64,000 nt of DNA from Rhabditoides inermis (taxonomy: Eukaryota; Nematoda; Chromadorea; Rhabditida; Rhabditidae). Within the stretch, counting starts at the first letter, position 1. Every line of letters begins with the position of its first letter. The notes beneath the pieces were generated by a model. The model saw nothing but the letters and a program-made list of their open reading frames with translations. It was not told the origin of the DNA and searched no databases. A program made the position numbers and the translations under genes. The stretch is from NCBI GenBank assembly GCA_963966185.1, contig CAWZYM010000179.1:19833-83832 (forward strand), given 5' to 3'. Shown here in pieces: positions 12,410 to 26,249 of the stretch.

Positions 12410-12802
12410 ATGGCATCCTCATTTCTATAACAGAAAAGGAAAACAGTACAAAATTGTGCCTTTTCTAAAATTAAGTGTTTTGTCCTCCATTTCCTGGCCA
12501 TTTTTTTCTTGGTACTAGTGCACATCGAAATCGAAACCTGCAAGAAAACTATTTTTAGTCGCCTTATTTGAACATCACTACTATTTCAAGATATATACCA
12601 GTTGCCATTGTGTCAACAAAATCATTCTGGGATAACTTCGAATAAATTGGTTTTTCACAGCATTTTGAATCCACGTCTTTCCTCGCGTTTCCATTGCTTT
12701 CACATAGACCCCGTATACGCCCATCATTTTCGTGTTTTTTTATGATGGCAACAGAGCATCCGCGCGGCAACCTGCGAGAGACATGCTCATTCCACCCCAA
12801 CC

Positions 12803-14407
12803 ATGGTGTACCAGCTGCTGCAGATTGCCTGCTACACTACCAACATCCTCAAAGACCTGCATCAGCCGCTCACTGAACTCGGCTACGTCGCAACGCCCAA
12901 TCGGTGCTTTCACGACACCGACAAGACTCGCTTCTCCGCCCAACTCTTCCGAGCTGATGAGACCAGTGTGGTTTGTGAATGAAAGGTCGTGATGAAGATG
13001 TGCAAGTATCAGTTCAGTGCTACAGCGGTCCATCGTTCAATCACTCAACGATGGAGGCACTCTGTCGTTTCACCAAGACGCCGGGAGAATCGCTCGGATT
13101 CTTGCAGGCATGACGGGCGAGAGATTGAAATTACTGGGCTATGGTGTCCTGCCAGTCTTCTTTCGACCCCGCACAGTGCTCATAAGTGTCTTGAATTGGG
13201 GACTGCATACCTTCACATTTACCTTTACCTGTCGGCCAACTTTATCGATTTCTATTTCAAAACTTCTCTCTGTTTAGGTGTTCGCCAACCTGGATCTCTT
13301 GACATGTGCCAACAATGGCGCGCACGTGTTCGCACAACTTCGATTGCAGGTGAGCATTGGTGTACACACTCAAGAACTGGTGAACACCCAAACAGCGTAC
13401 TCGCTACTTCCTGAAGGGCCTTGAACGAGCATTGCAATCATGTCAAGCAACATTTAGCAAACGCTGCCACTGCTCGCGTTCTACGTCGACGGCTCGCCGG
13501 TAGACAGTCGCCACTTGATCGTGGCATCGCCCCGCCTCGCAGCCGCCATCCTAGCCCTGCCACTAGCCAAGCACGAACACGGGCGTGAGTGATCTTTAGG
13601 TCTGTAATATGCGACGCAGCGCACATTTCGGCTTCAAAATCGATAATGTGTCTTTTCTACACAAAGCCACTGGATCTTTGAGTAGCCAAATTGACCCTTT
13701 TGTTTTGAGTATTGTCGCGGCCATTGGCAACGCAAGATGTTTTTCCCCCGAGACTTTCCAACAACGCAGAGTTTCGCCAGTGGATAGTGATGCTCGAGTA
13801 CTGAGAAACACACAGGCTTGCTCGGCCGCCTGATCCGTCCCGACCTCTCCTCCGCCAATCTGCAGTGGTTTCAAGACATCTGCCGCAACAAGCTCGTGCA
13901 ACTCTTCGACGTCCAGTACACAGATCCCGTGACCAACAAATGTATGTTCATTTATAATACAAGACGCATGCATGCACTTCACAGTCGTGCAAATTCTTTC
14001 GACCGACGCGAAGGGGAAGCAGACTCAAGTGGTCCCTGTTTCGACGCTGCAAGGCTACTGCGTCTCCGAGAGGGTGTGTGAGGCGACCATTCCGCTCTAC
14101 GCCGCCGATCGAAAAGGTGAGCCGGCCGCCGAGAAGTCGCACCAGCACATTCGCAGCATTGCCCCCTGTGCTACCGGCTCATCACTGTTGGTGGTCCCGG
14201 CCGGTAGGACCACACACTCAGTTCAGTGAAAAGGACCGAAAGCGGATGTGTGCGTAGTGTAATTGCATGTATTGTATTTTAGTTCTCACTAATTCAGGCT
14301 ACGAGCGGCTGATCACATCGCGAGCCGTCGAGATCGACGATATCGTCAATATGCCGCAATGGACTGCCGAGATTCCCGCCGAACCGATGTGCTACACATG
14401 GGCGTGA
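12803..14407 (+). CDS. Unrecognised host gene with BTB-like exon, array copy 2
   Basis: The first likely ATG is at 12803 (MVYQLLQIACYTTNILKDL). Supported coding segments follow: about 12996-13110 (QCYSGPSFNHSTMEALCRF to GESLGFLQ, apparently followed by a GC donor), 13278-13360 (VFANLDLLTCANNGAHVF), 13455-13587 (LPLLAFYVDGSPVDSRHLIV), about 13819-13941 (GRLIRPDLSSANLQWF), 13972-14116 (MHFTVVQILSTDAKG) and 14298-14407 (GYERLITSRA to CYTWA and TGA). The FYVDGSPV...SPRLAAAIL segment resembles the VDG/SP part of BTB folds, but family membership is not certain. One junction, around the QWIVMLEY segment at 13780-13800, is not resolved. Confidence 0.45.
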
Positions 14408-15462
14408 AGTTCACGGACGCAAAGCATGTTTTTCACACTGAGTAATAATAATGCATTATCGGCTGCTGTGCTGAAACAGCTGCTGTGCTACTCGTGGGAG
14501 TGAAAAAAAGAAGAAAATACGTACTTCTTATTTTTTATGTATGAATTTCATAACATTTATTGATGCTGGCAAAGTTAGCATTATACCTACATCTTCGTTC
14601 TATTGTTTATTATCTATTCTATTTCTATGATTGTGTTGTCACAGTCAGCTAAATACATCTCAATTTTGGATAAATGTTTGAACGCCTATTGCGAAGTGTT
14701 ATGTCATTAGTGACGGAGCCTGTGGATTTCGGATCACTTGCAAAACAGAAAAATCCGTGTTAGATGTTTTTGCCCCATTTTTTGTATGATAGTGTTCCCG
14801 GCAATACCCGGCACGACTAGCTTTTTGTAGGGTGATCACGCACCACGAGCCGTGACTTCACAAGATACACATCAAGTCATCGTCGAACTAGGCACAAGAG
14901 CGCAAAAGTCAAAACCGCATGCCTAAATGTAAATCTCTGAGTGAGCGAGACAACTGATATTTGTCCAGCCGCGTTTGCCAAGAAAAGGTCGTTGAATTTT
15001 GGCGACTCAAGGATCTATCTAGTCCGGAACTCTCAACACTCTCAACACTCGTACAACAAGTTATCAACATTTTATGGCATTTATACCGATAATGCATAAT
15101 TATTACTCAGTGTGAAAAACATGCTTTGCGTCCGTGAACTTCACGCCCATGTGTAGCACATCGGTTCGGCGGGAATCTCGGCAGTCCATTGCGGCATATT
15201 GACGATATCGTCGATCTCGACGGCTCGCGATGTGATCAGCCGCTCGTAGCCTGAATTAGTGAGAACTAAAATACAATACATGCAATTACACTACGCACAC
15301 ATCCGCTTTCGGTCCCTTTCACTGATCCGAGTGTGTGGTCCTACCGGCCGGGACCACCAACAGTGATGAGCCGGTAGCACAGGGGGCAATGCTGCGAATG
15401 TGCTGGTGCGTAAGATGCGTTACTGTAAGATGCGTCGTAGATGGTGAGCTTCATGGTGACGC

Positions 15463-15586
15463 AGACATGGCAGTGGGAGAAGAACAAAGAGCTCACGTTG
15501 GACGAGGTCTGTGACGAGATTAGTACATAGAAGAGATTAGTACAACATTCTGCGGCTCATCGAACGATTCTGCGCGCAGAGATGGT

Positions 15587-15636
<50 letters not shown>

Positions 15637-16706
15637 CAGGGGCCTCGCCTACACCTGGGTGCGAAACCAGTTGATCCGGCAGATGATCGAGGTGGGATTA
15701 CCGTAGTTACGAAACTCACTTTGTCGATTCTTTCAGAAGCAGAAGAATCTTGACTACGTGGTTCGAATGCTGGTGTTTGTACACGAGTTCCGCAGGCTCT
15801 ACGAAGTGGAGGAGGTCAGGTCTCTCTCCCTCTCTCCCTCTCTCTCTCCCTCTCTTCTCTTTTATTCCTCTCTCTCCTAGATGTGCTTCGCTCTCATCAT
15901 CGACAAGCACACCGACCAGTTTCTGCTCGACTATGCTCACCGGGTATACTGTAGCTACCGTATGCATTATATACTACCGTAACCAGGGTTCGAACGCGGC
16001 CCGGAACGAGTTGCATGCCAAGCTCACCGCCGAGGGCCAATTCCGCACCAGCAGCATTCTCGTGAGTCACATTATCAATCGGCTATCGATCGATAATTCG
16101 ACTGGATTGCTCGCCTTTCGACTAACTGACTCGGACTTTACATAGATACTCATCCGGCAGCCAAAACTCTATAAATTCGTACTATTCGGTGAATCCATAA
16201 TTTTTGCAAAAAGATCAAATTATTCCCCTACCGTAACACTTATCTTTGCAAGAAGCTCAAATTATTCTCCTACCGTAACACTTATGTTTGCAAACAGATC
16301 AAATTATTCTCCTACCGTAACACTTACCTTTGCAAGAAGCTCGAATTATCCTCTCACCGCAACACTAATCTTTGCAAGAAGATCAAATTATTCTCCTAAA
16401 GTCGTCACCATGTTCGTGACCATGCACGTTTCATAGGTTGTGGCACATACTGCAAATAATTTCTTTTTAAAATAAAGGTCACAATTCGTCATAGGCAAGC
16501 AATCCGTGGTCTATGCTGAGACCATTGGACATGGTGTGGATCTCTTCAAATAGGCGAATGCAAAGTGCTTGCGCGCGAATAGTTATCCTGGAGAAGTGGA
16601 GGAGAGGCCTTTACTTTACACATACGCTGTTTTTCAGGAGCGTCTCAACGAGGTGCGCGAGAAGACGTTCCATGTGTGCAAGTACGAGAGACGTGCGAAG
16701 GCGTAA
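15463..16706 (+). pseudogene. 5'-truncated BTB-like gene tail in left arm, copy 2
   Basis: Same exon series as 3936-5183, with a stop at 16704-16706. The BTB core is absent from this arm. Confidence 0.5.
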
Positions 16707-17047
16707 CCGCCATCGGCTCAAGACACCTCATACGACCATGACCCATCACTCATACCCTTATCAATTAAATCCCCGATTTCGTCACGCGATTTGTGCGATA
16801 AACTGTGAAAGTAATCCCGGGGCAGTATTGTTGAGACCAGGTTTTATAGGCGCAAGTTTTGCGCTTGCTGCTCGCTTATCACTTAGTCTTATCTGATTAC
16901 CGACCGCTGCTCGACTGCTCAGTGGCATTTGATGACCGATAAATACAAACACTGTGTGTCACAGCCGAGTGTTGCTATACTGTTTTGATACAGTTTGCCT
17001 TGATCGCTAATCGCTTTCATTGATTTTTGTTATTCACTTTGTTTCAG

Positions 17048-18358
17048 ATGTCTAGAAAACCTTCATCCGCAAAGCTGCCGTCTTTGCCGCCGCAGCAAAG
17101 GGTGAGAATACTCAGTGTTTTTGGTAAAACGACTGAAAATGTTGTCACATTATCAGTCTAGGTTGTCCACATTGGAGCACTAGTTGAGTTATTTAAAACA
17201 ATAACTTGGCAGATTCACGGTTTCGACTCCTCGCACAAAGATCATAATATTGCGGAAGTTATCTTATCAGATTCTGAGAACTGCGCGCATGGTTTCGTAG
17301 AACATCGAATGCGAATTTGAGTTTTCATAAATATAATATAGTGAGAAGAGTTCCAGCTTTTGCCCAACGAAGTCGCGCCCGGAATCACAGCTCATTCGGC
17401 CAATGACCTACTGCACCTCAATGTAGGAGGAACAAGGTGGGTTTTCGAACATGGGTCATAATCAAAAACATGCAATAGAGAAACCACAAAACGCGAATTT
17501 GGTTGATTTGGTTCCAATTCCTCTTACCCTTTGAACCTTCCAACAATCGGCGGCATTGAATGACTTGATATTTGGTTTTAGTTCATCATAAACTTGCAGG
17601 TACACGACTCTGTACGAGACGGTGGCCGGGTGTGGCTCTGCGTTCTTCGAGCAATTCCTCCGCATCGACGACCATTCCGGCAAGATACTGCGATTCGAGG
17701 ACGAGATACAGGTGCGTCTTGCACCAAGACTGTTAGCCTGGGTTCCCGCTCTGCAATAGCGCCGCCTCTTTTCAGTTAGACGATTAAAAAACGTACTGGC
17801 TGTCAATTCAAGATATCTAATATCTTCCCTTACAACGCTTTTTGAAAGTCTTGGCTTTGGAAGTATGTTTCGGAGATTGTAAGCAGCTAGCGACTTGTCC
17901 TCGAGATTGAACAACAAGCTAGTAAACATTTCTACTGACCACTCATCACTCATGAGCATACACTGATAACTGAACTGTTGCGACAATCGGTTAAACATTT
18001 TGATTACTCATCATGCGCGTGTGCTGACACTGACCTTGCAGCACGACGAGACGGGCACAATGTTCATCAACCGTGACGGGCTTCTCTTCGCGCATGTGCT
18101 CAACTACATGCGCGACGGAAGAAGGTGTGAGCTGCCACCAAACGAGCTGATGCGAATCGCGGTATGAGGAGTCGGTTATTGATTTTCTCAATTTGCATAT
18201 CGTGGCGGTTTTTTTTTGTATTTATATCAACTGTATCCGTTTCACCCGAGTGATGGCGGTGAGAGCAGCTTTCTGTTGCAAGCATTACGATTTCTCGCAT
18301 TGATTACCTCCGACTTATGTAGATCTTGGGTATCGTTCCAGCAACCAAGCAAGTGTAA
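17048..18358 (+). CDS. Truncated KCTD-like protein, array copy 2
   Basis: Exon for exon the same as 5525-6836: ATG at 17048 after a tttcag acceptor, the LLHLNVGGTR block, FEQFLRIDD, FINRDGLLFAHVL, and a short last exon ending at the TAA 18356-18358. Open in this copy. The coding sequence appears identical in the exons inspected, so the duplication is recent or homogenised. Confidence 0.6.
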
Positions 18359-18442
18359 TACCAATTTGAACAATTCTGAAATACGTTTCACATGCGATAG
18401 TTATCAGCACGTGCTCAAAAAAAATCAATTCGAGTTTGGCTA

Positions 18443-19037
18443 CGCAGAGCCACACCCGGCCACCGTCTCGTACAGAGTCGTGTACCTGCAAGTTTATGAT
18501 GAACTAAAACCAAATATCAAGTCATTCAATGCCGCCGATTGTTGGAAGGTTCAAAGGGTAAGAGGAATTGGAACCAAATCAACCAAATTCGCGTTTTGTG
18601 GTTTCTCTATTGCATGTTTTTGATTATGACCCATGTTCGAAAACCCACCTTGTTCCTCCTACATTGAGGTGCAGTAGGTCATTGGCCGAATGAGCTGTGA
18701 TTCCGGGCGCGACTTCGTTGGGCAAAAGCTGGAACTCTTCTCACTATATTATATTTATGAAAACTCAAATTCGCATTCGATGTTCTACGAAACCATGCGC
18801 GCAGTTCTCAGAATCTGATAAGATAACTTCCGCAATATTATGATCTTTGTGCGAGGAGTCGAAACCGTGAATCTGCCAAGTTATTGTTTTAAATAACTCA
18901 ACTAGTGCTCCAATGTGGACAACCTAGACTGATAATGTGACAACATTTTCAGTCGTTTTACCAAAAACACTGAGTATTCTCACCCTTTGCTGCGGCGGCA
19001 AAGACGGCAGCTTTGCGGATGAAGGTTTTCTAGACAT
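18443..19037 (-). pseudogene. Inverted KCTD fragment in right arm, copy 2
   Basis: Reverse complement of 17048-17643, with its ATG at 19035-19037. It is cut at the palindrome loop boundary inside exon 3, as in copy 1. Confidence 0.6.
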
Positions 19038-19378
19038 CTGAAACAAAGTGAATAACAAAAATCAATGAAAGCGATTAGCGATCAAGGCAAACTGTATCAA
19101 AACAGTATAGCAACACTCGGCTGTGACACACAGTATTTGTATTTATCGGTCATCAAATGCCACTGAGCAGTCGAGCAGCGGTCGGTAATCAGATAAGACT
19201 AAGTGATAAGCGAGCAGCAAGCGCAAAACTTGCGCCTATAAAACCTGGTCTCAACAATACTGCCCCGGGATTACTTTCGCAGTTTATCACACAAATCGCG
19301 TGACGAAATCGGAGAATTATTTGATAAGGGTATGAGTGATGGGTCATGGTCGTATGAGGTGTCTTGAGCCGATGGCGC

Positions 19379-20448
19379 TTACGCCTTCGCACGTCTCTCG
19401 TACTTGCACACATGGAACGTCTTCTCGCGCACCTCGTTGAGACGCTCCTGAAAAACAGCGTATGTGTAAAGTAAAGGCCTCTCCTCCACTTCTCCAGGAT
19501 AACTATTCGCGCGCAAGCACTTTGCATTCGCCTATTTGAAGAGATCCACACCATGTCCAATGGTCTCAGCATAGACCACGGATTGCTTGCCTATGACGAA
19601 TTGTGACCTTTATTTTAAAAAGAAATTATTTGCAGTATGTGCCACAACCTATGAAACGTGCATGGTCACGAACATGGTGACGACTTTAGGAGAATAATTT
19701 GATCTTCTTGCAAAGATTAGTGTTGCGGTGAGAGGATAATTCGAGCTTCTTGCAAAGGTAAGTGTTACGGTAGGAGAATAATTTGATCTGTTTGCAAACA
19801 TAAGTGTTACGGTAGGAGAATAATTTGAGCTTCTTGCAAAGATAAGTGTTACGGTAGGGGAATAATTTGATCTTTTTGCAAAAATTATGGATTCACCGAA
19901 TAGTACGAATTTATAGAGTTTTGGCTGCCGGATGAGTATCTATGTAAAGTCCGAGTCAGTTAGTCGAAAGGCGAGCAATCCAGTCGAATTATCGATCGAT
20001 AGCCGATTGATAATGTGACTCACGAGAATGCTGCTGGTGCGGAATTGGCCCTCGGCGGTGAGCTTGGCATGCAACTCGTTCCGGGCCGCGTTCGAACCCT
20101 GGTTACGGTAGTATATAATGCATACGGTAGCTACAGTATACCCGGTGAGCATAGTCGAGCAGAAACTGGTCGGTGTGCTTGTCGATGATGAGAGCGAAGC
20201 ACATCTAGGAGAGAGAGGAATCAAAGAGAAGAGAGGGAGAGAGAGAGGGAGAGAGGGAGAGAGACCTGACCTCCTCCACTTCGTAGAGCCTGCGGAACTC
20301 GTGTACAAACACCAGCATTCGAACCACGTAGTCAATATTCTTCTGCTTCTGAAAGAATCGACAAAGTGAGTTTCGTAACTACGGTAATCCCACCTCGATC
20401 ATCTGCCGGATCAACTGGTTTCGCACCCAGGTGTAGGCGAGGCCCCTG

Positions 20449-20500
<52 letters not shown>

Positions 20501-23500
20501 ACCATCTCTGCACGCAGAATCGTTCGATGAGCCGCAGAATGTTCTCGGCCTAAACAAAAACTACTCCCTTCTATGTACTACTCTTGTCACAGACCTCGTC
20601 CAACGTGAGCTCTTTGTTCTTCTCCCACTGCCATGTCTGCGTCACCATGAAGCTCACCATCTATGACGCATTTTACAGTAACTCACCGAGGTTTTTTCCT
20701 TACAGTAACTCACCCAAGAACCAAGGTAAGTGCACCATACAAAAACTCACTAATAGGGTAATTTAATGAATTGACCATCTTAAGGACACCCACTGAGATA
20801 AGTTGTAAACACCGTAACCAATGCACCTTCTTCAGGCAGGCGAGCATAGTGTCGTCCTGCGTGATCTCAACGGCGTCGTAGCCCCGCGAGTCGAACCAGT
20901 CACTGCATGGATAAAGATATGAGTAGTAGTGGTTTGCGCGATGGGACAATTTGACCTACTGACCCCGTTCACGGGTCACTGATTTTCTATTCAATTTTCA
21001 AATTTAATTAGTTTAAAGGTCACCGAGGTCACCGAGGTCACCCCACCAGAGGTCACGGGGCGATGGGACAAGATGACCTAGTGACCTAGGTTACGGTTCA
21101 CTGATTTTTCTATTCATGATTTTGAATTTAATTAGTAGAGGTTACAGAGGTCAACTGGCGGGAGTCCCTGAGTGCGCGACTCCGAGTGCGCTAAACAGGT
21201 GCGCACGTGTTGCGCAGTAATCCGCTAATGAGTGCGCGAGATATGCGCGCACGCGCGTTGATTGTGTTCGCGGGTGAAAGCGGATCCTTAAAAGTTTATG
21301 AAGTGAGCCGCCATGGAAGTTCTCCCCTTTCTTCTTCTCCTCTATCCACACTCCACTCAATGCAAAGTGCTAATCAGTTTGATGTGTGATCAGCATAAAA
21401 GTTTGTTTCACATTTGGATAATCCTAAATATCTCCTTCTCCTCTGTCCTTCTCTCTTTCATTATCCGACCGCCACAAGCACACTCCACTCAATGTAAAGT
21501 GCTAATCAGTTTTATGTGTGATCAGCACAAAAGTTTGTTCCACAAATGGGTAGTCCTGAAGAGGACTGTTGGGTTTAGTTGGCGTTGAAGTAAGCTTCTC
21601 TGACGACGGCCCGCGTTGATGTAGACTGTCCATAGTAGTGACTGTCTTTCTCTTGGAAGCGGCGTTTTAGGGAGCAGTAGGTTCGGAGAGTAGAAAAAAA
21701 AATGAAGTAGCGGAATATAGGTCCGCCATGTAGCATGTAGAGCTTGACAATGACAGTGGCAATTCCTTCTCTTTCCCATCCCTCGTACTAATCCCTGTGA
21801 GGTCAGAGCCATTATAAGATCTGACACTGATTGGTTGATCTGAACACCCCGCCCCGCCCATTCCCGCCCCTTCTGCCTAATCCACGCCCCTTAACTTTAC
21901 TGTTTTATTGACAGCTGTGCTGAGAAGTCGTTATCACCAAGCATGCGCACTCGTAACCAATTGAAGAAGAGTAAGTTCAGCTTTTCCACATTCCTATGAG
22001 TTGACTTCCTTGTGTATGCGCATAATGCGAAAAAAATATTTCGAACGATCTGTTAATGTGTTATAGGAATCCTGATGGATCTCAAGATCCGCCAAATTGT
22101 CGGCAATGGACTCATCCAGGTGCCCGAGTTGGTGGACACCCCGCGACCCTTCATCCGGAATAAACGCTGTGAGTGAGCATCTCTATATTGAATTGTCTAG
22201 TCCTCATAGTAGCAGGGCAAATTGGGTTATAAATTTAATGGATTAAGCATACGCTGAGGTGGTGGCGGGGTCTAGGTCCAGGAGGGAGCTATTCCCGCCG
22301 ATCACTTCAAAGGAGTACCCTCCTCTGAAGGTGTCTCGTGCAGGTAATCATACTTCTTATGGCCTGGCGGTTTGGGTAGTGTGATTTGTATTTGGTTTGT
22401 AGTGCCCCAGCCTGCCGAGGATGCCCCCGCTCCCACCCCGTCCCTGGTCGAGGCTGTGGAGCAGCAGGAGAGTGAGGTGGATGGAGCAGGGCTCCTCGCA
22501 CCAATCGACACTACAGACGGTAGGGGAGAGAGAGAGGGAGTGAGAGAGAGGGCGGGGAGAGAGAGAGAGAGGAAACTAATTGGAGTTTGTTATTGCAGCA
22601 CCTCCGTCTTTCGATGAGACGGCTGCTCCACCTCCTTCTCCGGTCGATGCTACGAAAAGGCAGGAGAGTGAGGCGGATGGTTCAGAACTCCTCGCGCCAA
22701 TCGGCACCGCAGACGGTAGGGTAGGGGAGAGAGAGTGAGAGAGAGAGAGGAAGGGAGAGAGAGAGGGGGAGAAGGGGGAGAGAATGAGCTAACTGGAGCC
22801 TGTTACTGCAGCGCCCCCGTCTGCCGAGGAGACGGCCGTCCTACCTCCGCCCCCGGTCGACGCTACGGAGAAGCCGGAGAGTGTGGAAACTGGACATGGA
22901 TCAACTTCGCCCGGTACCGTAGACGGTAGTGGGAGAGAGAGAGAAAATAAAAAGGAGATAGATGATGAACAGAGAAGTGGATGAAGGGGCGGGGCTTAGG
23001 GTTACTGTAGGGCGCTGATTGGTTGAAATCGCAGGCAGCATCGCTAGGCTGATAAAGAGAAAGAGAAGGAGAGAGAGAGAGAGACTGCGAGAGAAATAGA
23101 TATGACATTCACATACAATGGTGGTTTGTTTCTGCAGCTTCTCCGTCCACCGCGGGTACAGAGAAAGATGTGCAGAATTTCAAGGTTCCTGCCAAGATCA
23201 CAGGAGGTAAATGAGAGATGGAGAGTTGAAAAGAGAGGTGGAAAGAGGTGGAGTCATGGATATGTGATTTTCTGTTTTAGTCCGACATGGAACATTGATG
23301 GTGCTCATCCCTCCGCCGACCGTCGTCGAGCGAAATAAGAATGTACATCTCCAACCGCTTTCCCCGCTTACTGATGAAGTGACGACCGACGAGACTACAC
23401 TGGCAGTCGCCGCAGCAATATCTACGAGACATGTCTTCAGTGGGCCTGATGGTTAGTGGAATCACTCGAATGAATGTTATGGGATAAAAGCTATAATTAA

Positions 23501-26201
23501 ATTATAGAGAAACGTGTGCATATCGCTGAGGCTGCGCCAGGAACAACGGATGTCCCCGTACCCGCCGCGATGCCTTCACCGCAAGAACTTCCTGGTGAGA
23601 GATGTTATGATTATCTTTGTTGAGTTTTTATAAAGTGTGTGTTGTATGTGTATAATTTACTGAACTTTAATTATTACTCTTTTCAGCTGTTCTACAAGCA
23701 GCGGCAGCTGCAAGGCATTCGGGTATTGACGCTGCGATGGCGTCTATCCGAGCGGCCGGCGTACCTCAAGCGGCTAAACAGGTATTCAGATTGGAGGGAC
23801 CGACCCGTCAGACGGAGTCCGTGTCGATCGACCTGGACACGTTCCAGCCACAATCGCCGCTGGAAGGTTTGAAATGGGCTGATGGAGGGTTTTTCAGTAT
23901 ATTCATTTAGGATGTCTCGTTGGAGGAAGGTCGGATCCTACCCACTCATGCTCATGCAAGATCTGTATGTTGGAGTACGGACACCCTCTGAACGTCCTGG
24001 CTGTGCGCTACGACGAGATGAGGGGACGAAGGGTCAGCAAGATATTGAAGAGGAAGCTGAGTGAGTTTAAGTAGAGGATCGTATTTTAAAAAATAGTGTT
24101 TATGTATGTGCATCCATTTCAGTCCGTGACCGTACCGTTTACTGTCGTTTTCAACAGCAGATGGTAGTACGCCATCGGAGAGGCCGAGACAATCCAGGTA
24201 GGTATACGGTATTCTACAATAATCCATTCTCTCCCTCCATCCATATTATTATCTGCAGAGACTATGCGCATGATGGCTGCTCAGTATGGACGGAGTGTTG
24301 CCGGCATGGTCCTCCCCCTAGAAGAGATCGATGGGTATTTGATGCTCGCTGATCTCGAGCAGGAGGCTGCTCGTGCGGCTATTCAGTCGCGGACGACGTA
24401 CAAGGAGATGGGGGAGGTAATCAAGAAGCTGAACCCCTTGATCCGTCGTGCTATGGAGGCATCGACTCAAGCCTTCACCGCATCGCTCGAAGCTGGCCGA
24501 CTCCAGACACGCGGCGAGGCTGCTCTCAATATGCTTGCTAATTTGTAGAGAAGAGGAGGGGGGGAGAGAGAAAGGGAGAGATTCTCCTCTAGCTATTGGT
24601 ACTGTTGTATGATGTCTTTTTATGATAATGAATTGAATAAATGTTCAAGAATAAAATCTTTTCGTTCTATATTTGATGTTTATGATTGTATTGGCTGACA
24701 GTGAACGATATTGTTTTATGGCGTAAAAGAAGGAGATAGAAAGATATAGAGAGGAAGGAAGAGAGAGAGAGAAAGAAAGAGTGAAAGAGAGAGAGAGAGA
24801 GAATGAGGCAATGGGAGAGGGAGAGAAGGAGTGAGAGAGAGAGAGAGAGAGAGAAAGGGGCGTGGTTATCCGGGATAGGACGGAGGGTGAGTGAATGTTT
24901 GCGAATCAATACACGTTATTGATCTAGCCGTGAACAGTCGCCATGTATCCTAGTGAGTCAATTTTAAATTTAGTGTGAATACGTTCTATGCATTAACCGT
25001 CTGTATTTAGTTTTTCGTGGACGTAAGCAAGTGCCCGATGACGATGTCATAATAATTGGTGAGTGACTTCTCTCTACATTATATAGGTCGTTTTCTCCTG
25101 TGCCGTGAATCTAGATAATCATAAAACTTTTGCAGAGGCTCCCACCTCAAACACCCCCTCCACAAGCCACCAGCCTAGGCGTCGACGGGTTCTAGGCGAG
25201 GTGCAGAACGGCAACGGTGAGTCTCGTTTTGATTGTTTCATATGGGAGTGTAGGAGATCTGATGGAGTTTTACAGTTACATTTACAGGTGGTGCAAGGGG
25301 TATAGTGCGTGTGACGCCCTACCCCACTCGCTCGCCTCGTGCGCCAGCCTGGAGAGAGCCCGAGCAGACGCTCACGCCGCATTATGCTTCCCCCTACCCT
25401 CAGCAATGGCCGACGCCAAGCGGATTGGGAGCTTCTCCAGGATGCTGTCCTCCTGGATGGGTGCCGGGGTGGGTTCCACCGAACTCACCCCATGTTGCGT
25501 GGGGCTACCCCATGGGCCCTCCCGTCGCCTGTCCCGGCGGAATGGCTGGCCCATTTCCGCCGCTTCCTGCTACTGAAGTTCCGGTTGTCGCCGTGGAGCA
25601 TCTCCATCTCCAGAAGAAGCAGCCTACTCACCTGGAGATGCCCCAGTCGACGCCGGGATTTACTTCCCGACCTCAGCAGGTTGTAGCACCTGAACAGTAT
25701 CCGACGCTCCTCGCCGCACTCGCCCCCAGCTGTTCGACTGTCCCCGTCTCCACTCGTTCCCCTGCAGCGGAGCCGGTATCAGAAGAAGATCCCTGGGATC
25801 TGCCGCCCGGGAACGTAGAAGACTTTTTCATGGATAGCATGGAATTGAGTGGTGAGTGCATTCGCTTTTAATTATATATAAATTCTTTGATTTTCTGTCG
25901 AAATTCACTATTTTGTATTTCAGAGATCGTGGCGCAGTACCGAAGCGAGGGTCCGCAGAGCGCCATGTCGGCGTATCTGATGACACCGACCGGTGGGTGT
26001 GATGTTTTTTAATCGATTCTCATCTATGTCCTTGCAGTTGAACAGCAGGGAGGCGGGATGGACGAAGATGAGGAGGTGAACGAGGAGAGCGACGAGGCGG
26101 GCCCCTCAAGAGTGTTACCACCCTCAACTAGTGAGTAAACACAAGTAAAAGATTTGTCTAGTTTTTTATGCTACATTGTGTTGTGTTGTTTGTGTGTGTG
26201 T

Positions 26202-26249
<48 letters not shown>

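Larger units (their letters stand above)
1387..12917. repeat. Tandem array unit, copy 1 (11.5 kb)
   Basis: Sequence from about 1387 recurs almost base for base from 12918, 47468 and 59474, all in the same orientation. The unit contains a forward unrecognised gene, a short inverted repeat (2615-2933 against 3570-3883), a large palindrome (arms about 3445-6120 and 6920-9588, loop 6121-6919) and a minus-strand BTB-like gene up to 11317. Copy 1 differs from the others by an extra 460 bp at 9128-9588 and by extra AT-rich sequence at about 11735-11964. The left junction at 1387 falls inside the first exon of the forward gene, so that copy lacks its 5' end. Confidence 0.9.
14970..20666. repeat. Large palindrome, copy 2
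   Basis: Left arm about 14970-17643 and right arm about 18443-20666, with a loop of about 800 bp. This is the same structure as in copy 1; the outer end of the right arm is shorter because the nested insertion is absent. Confidence 0.85.
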
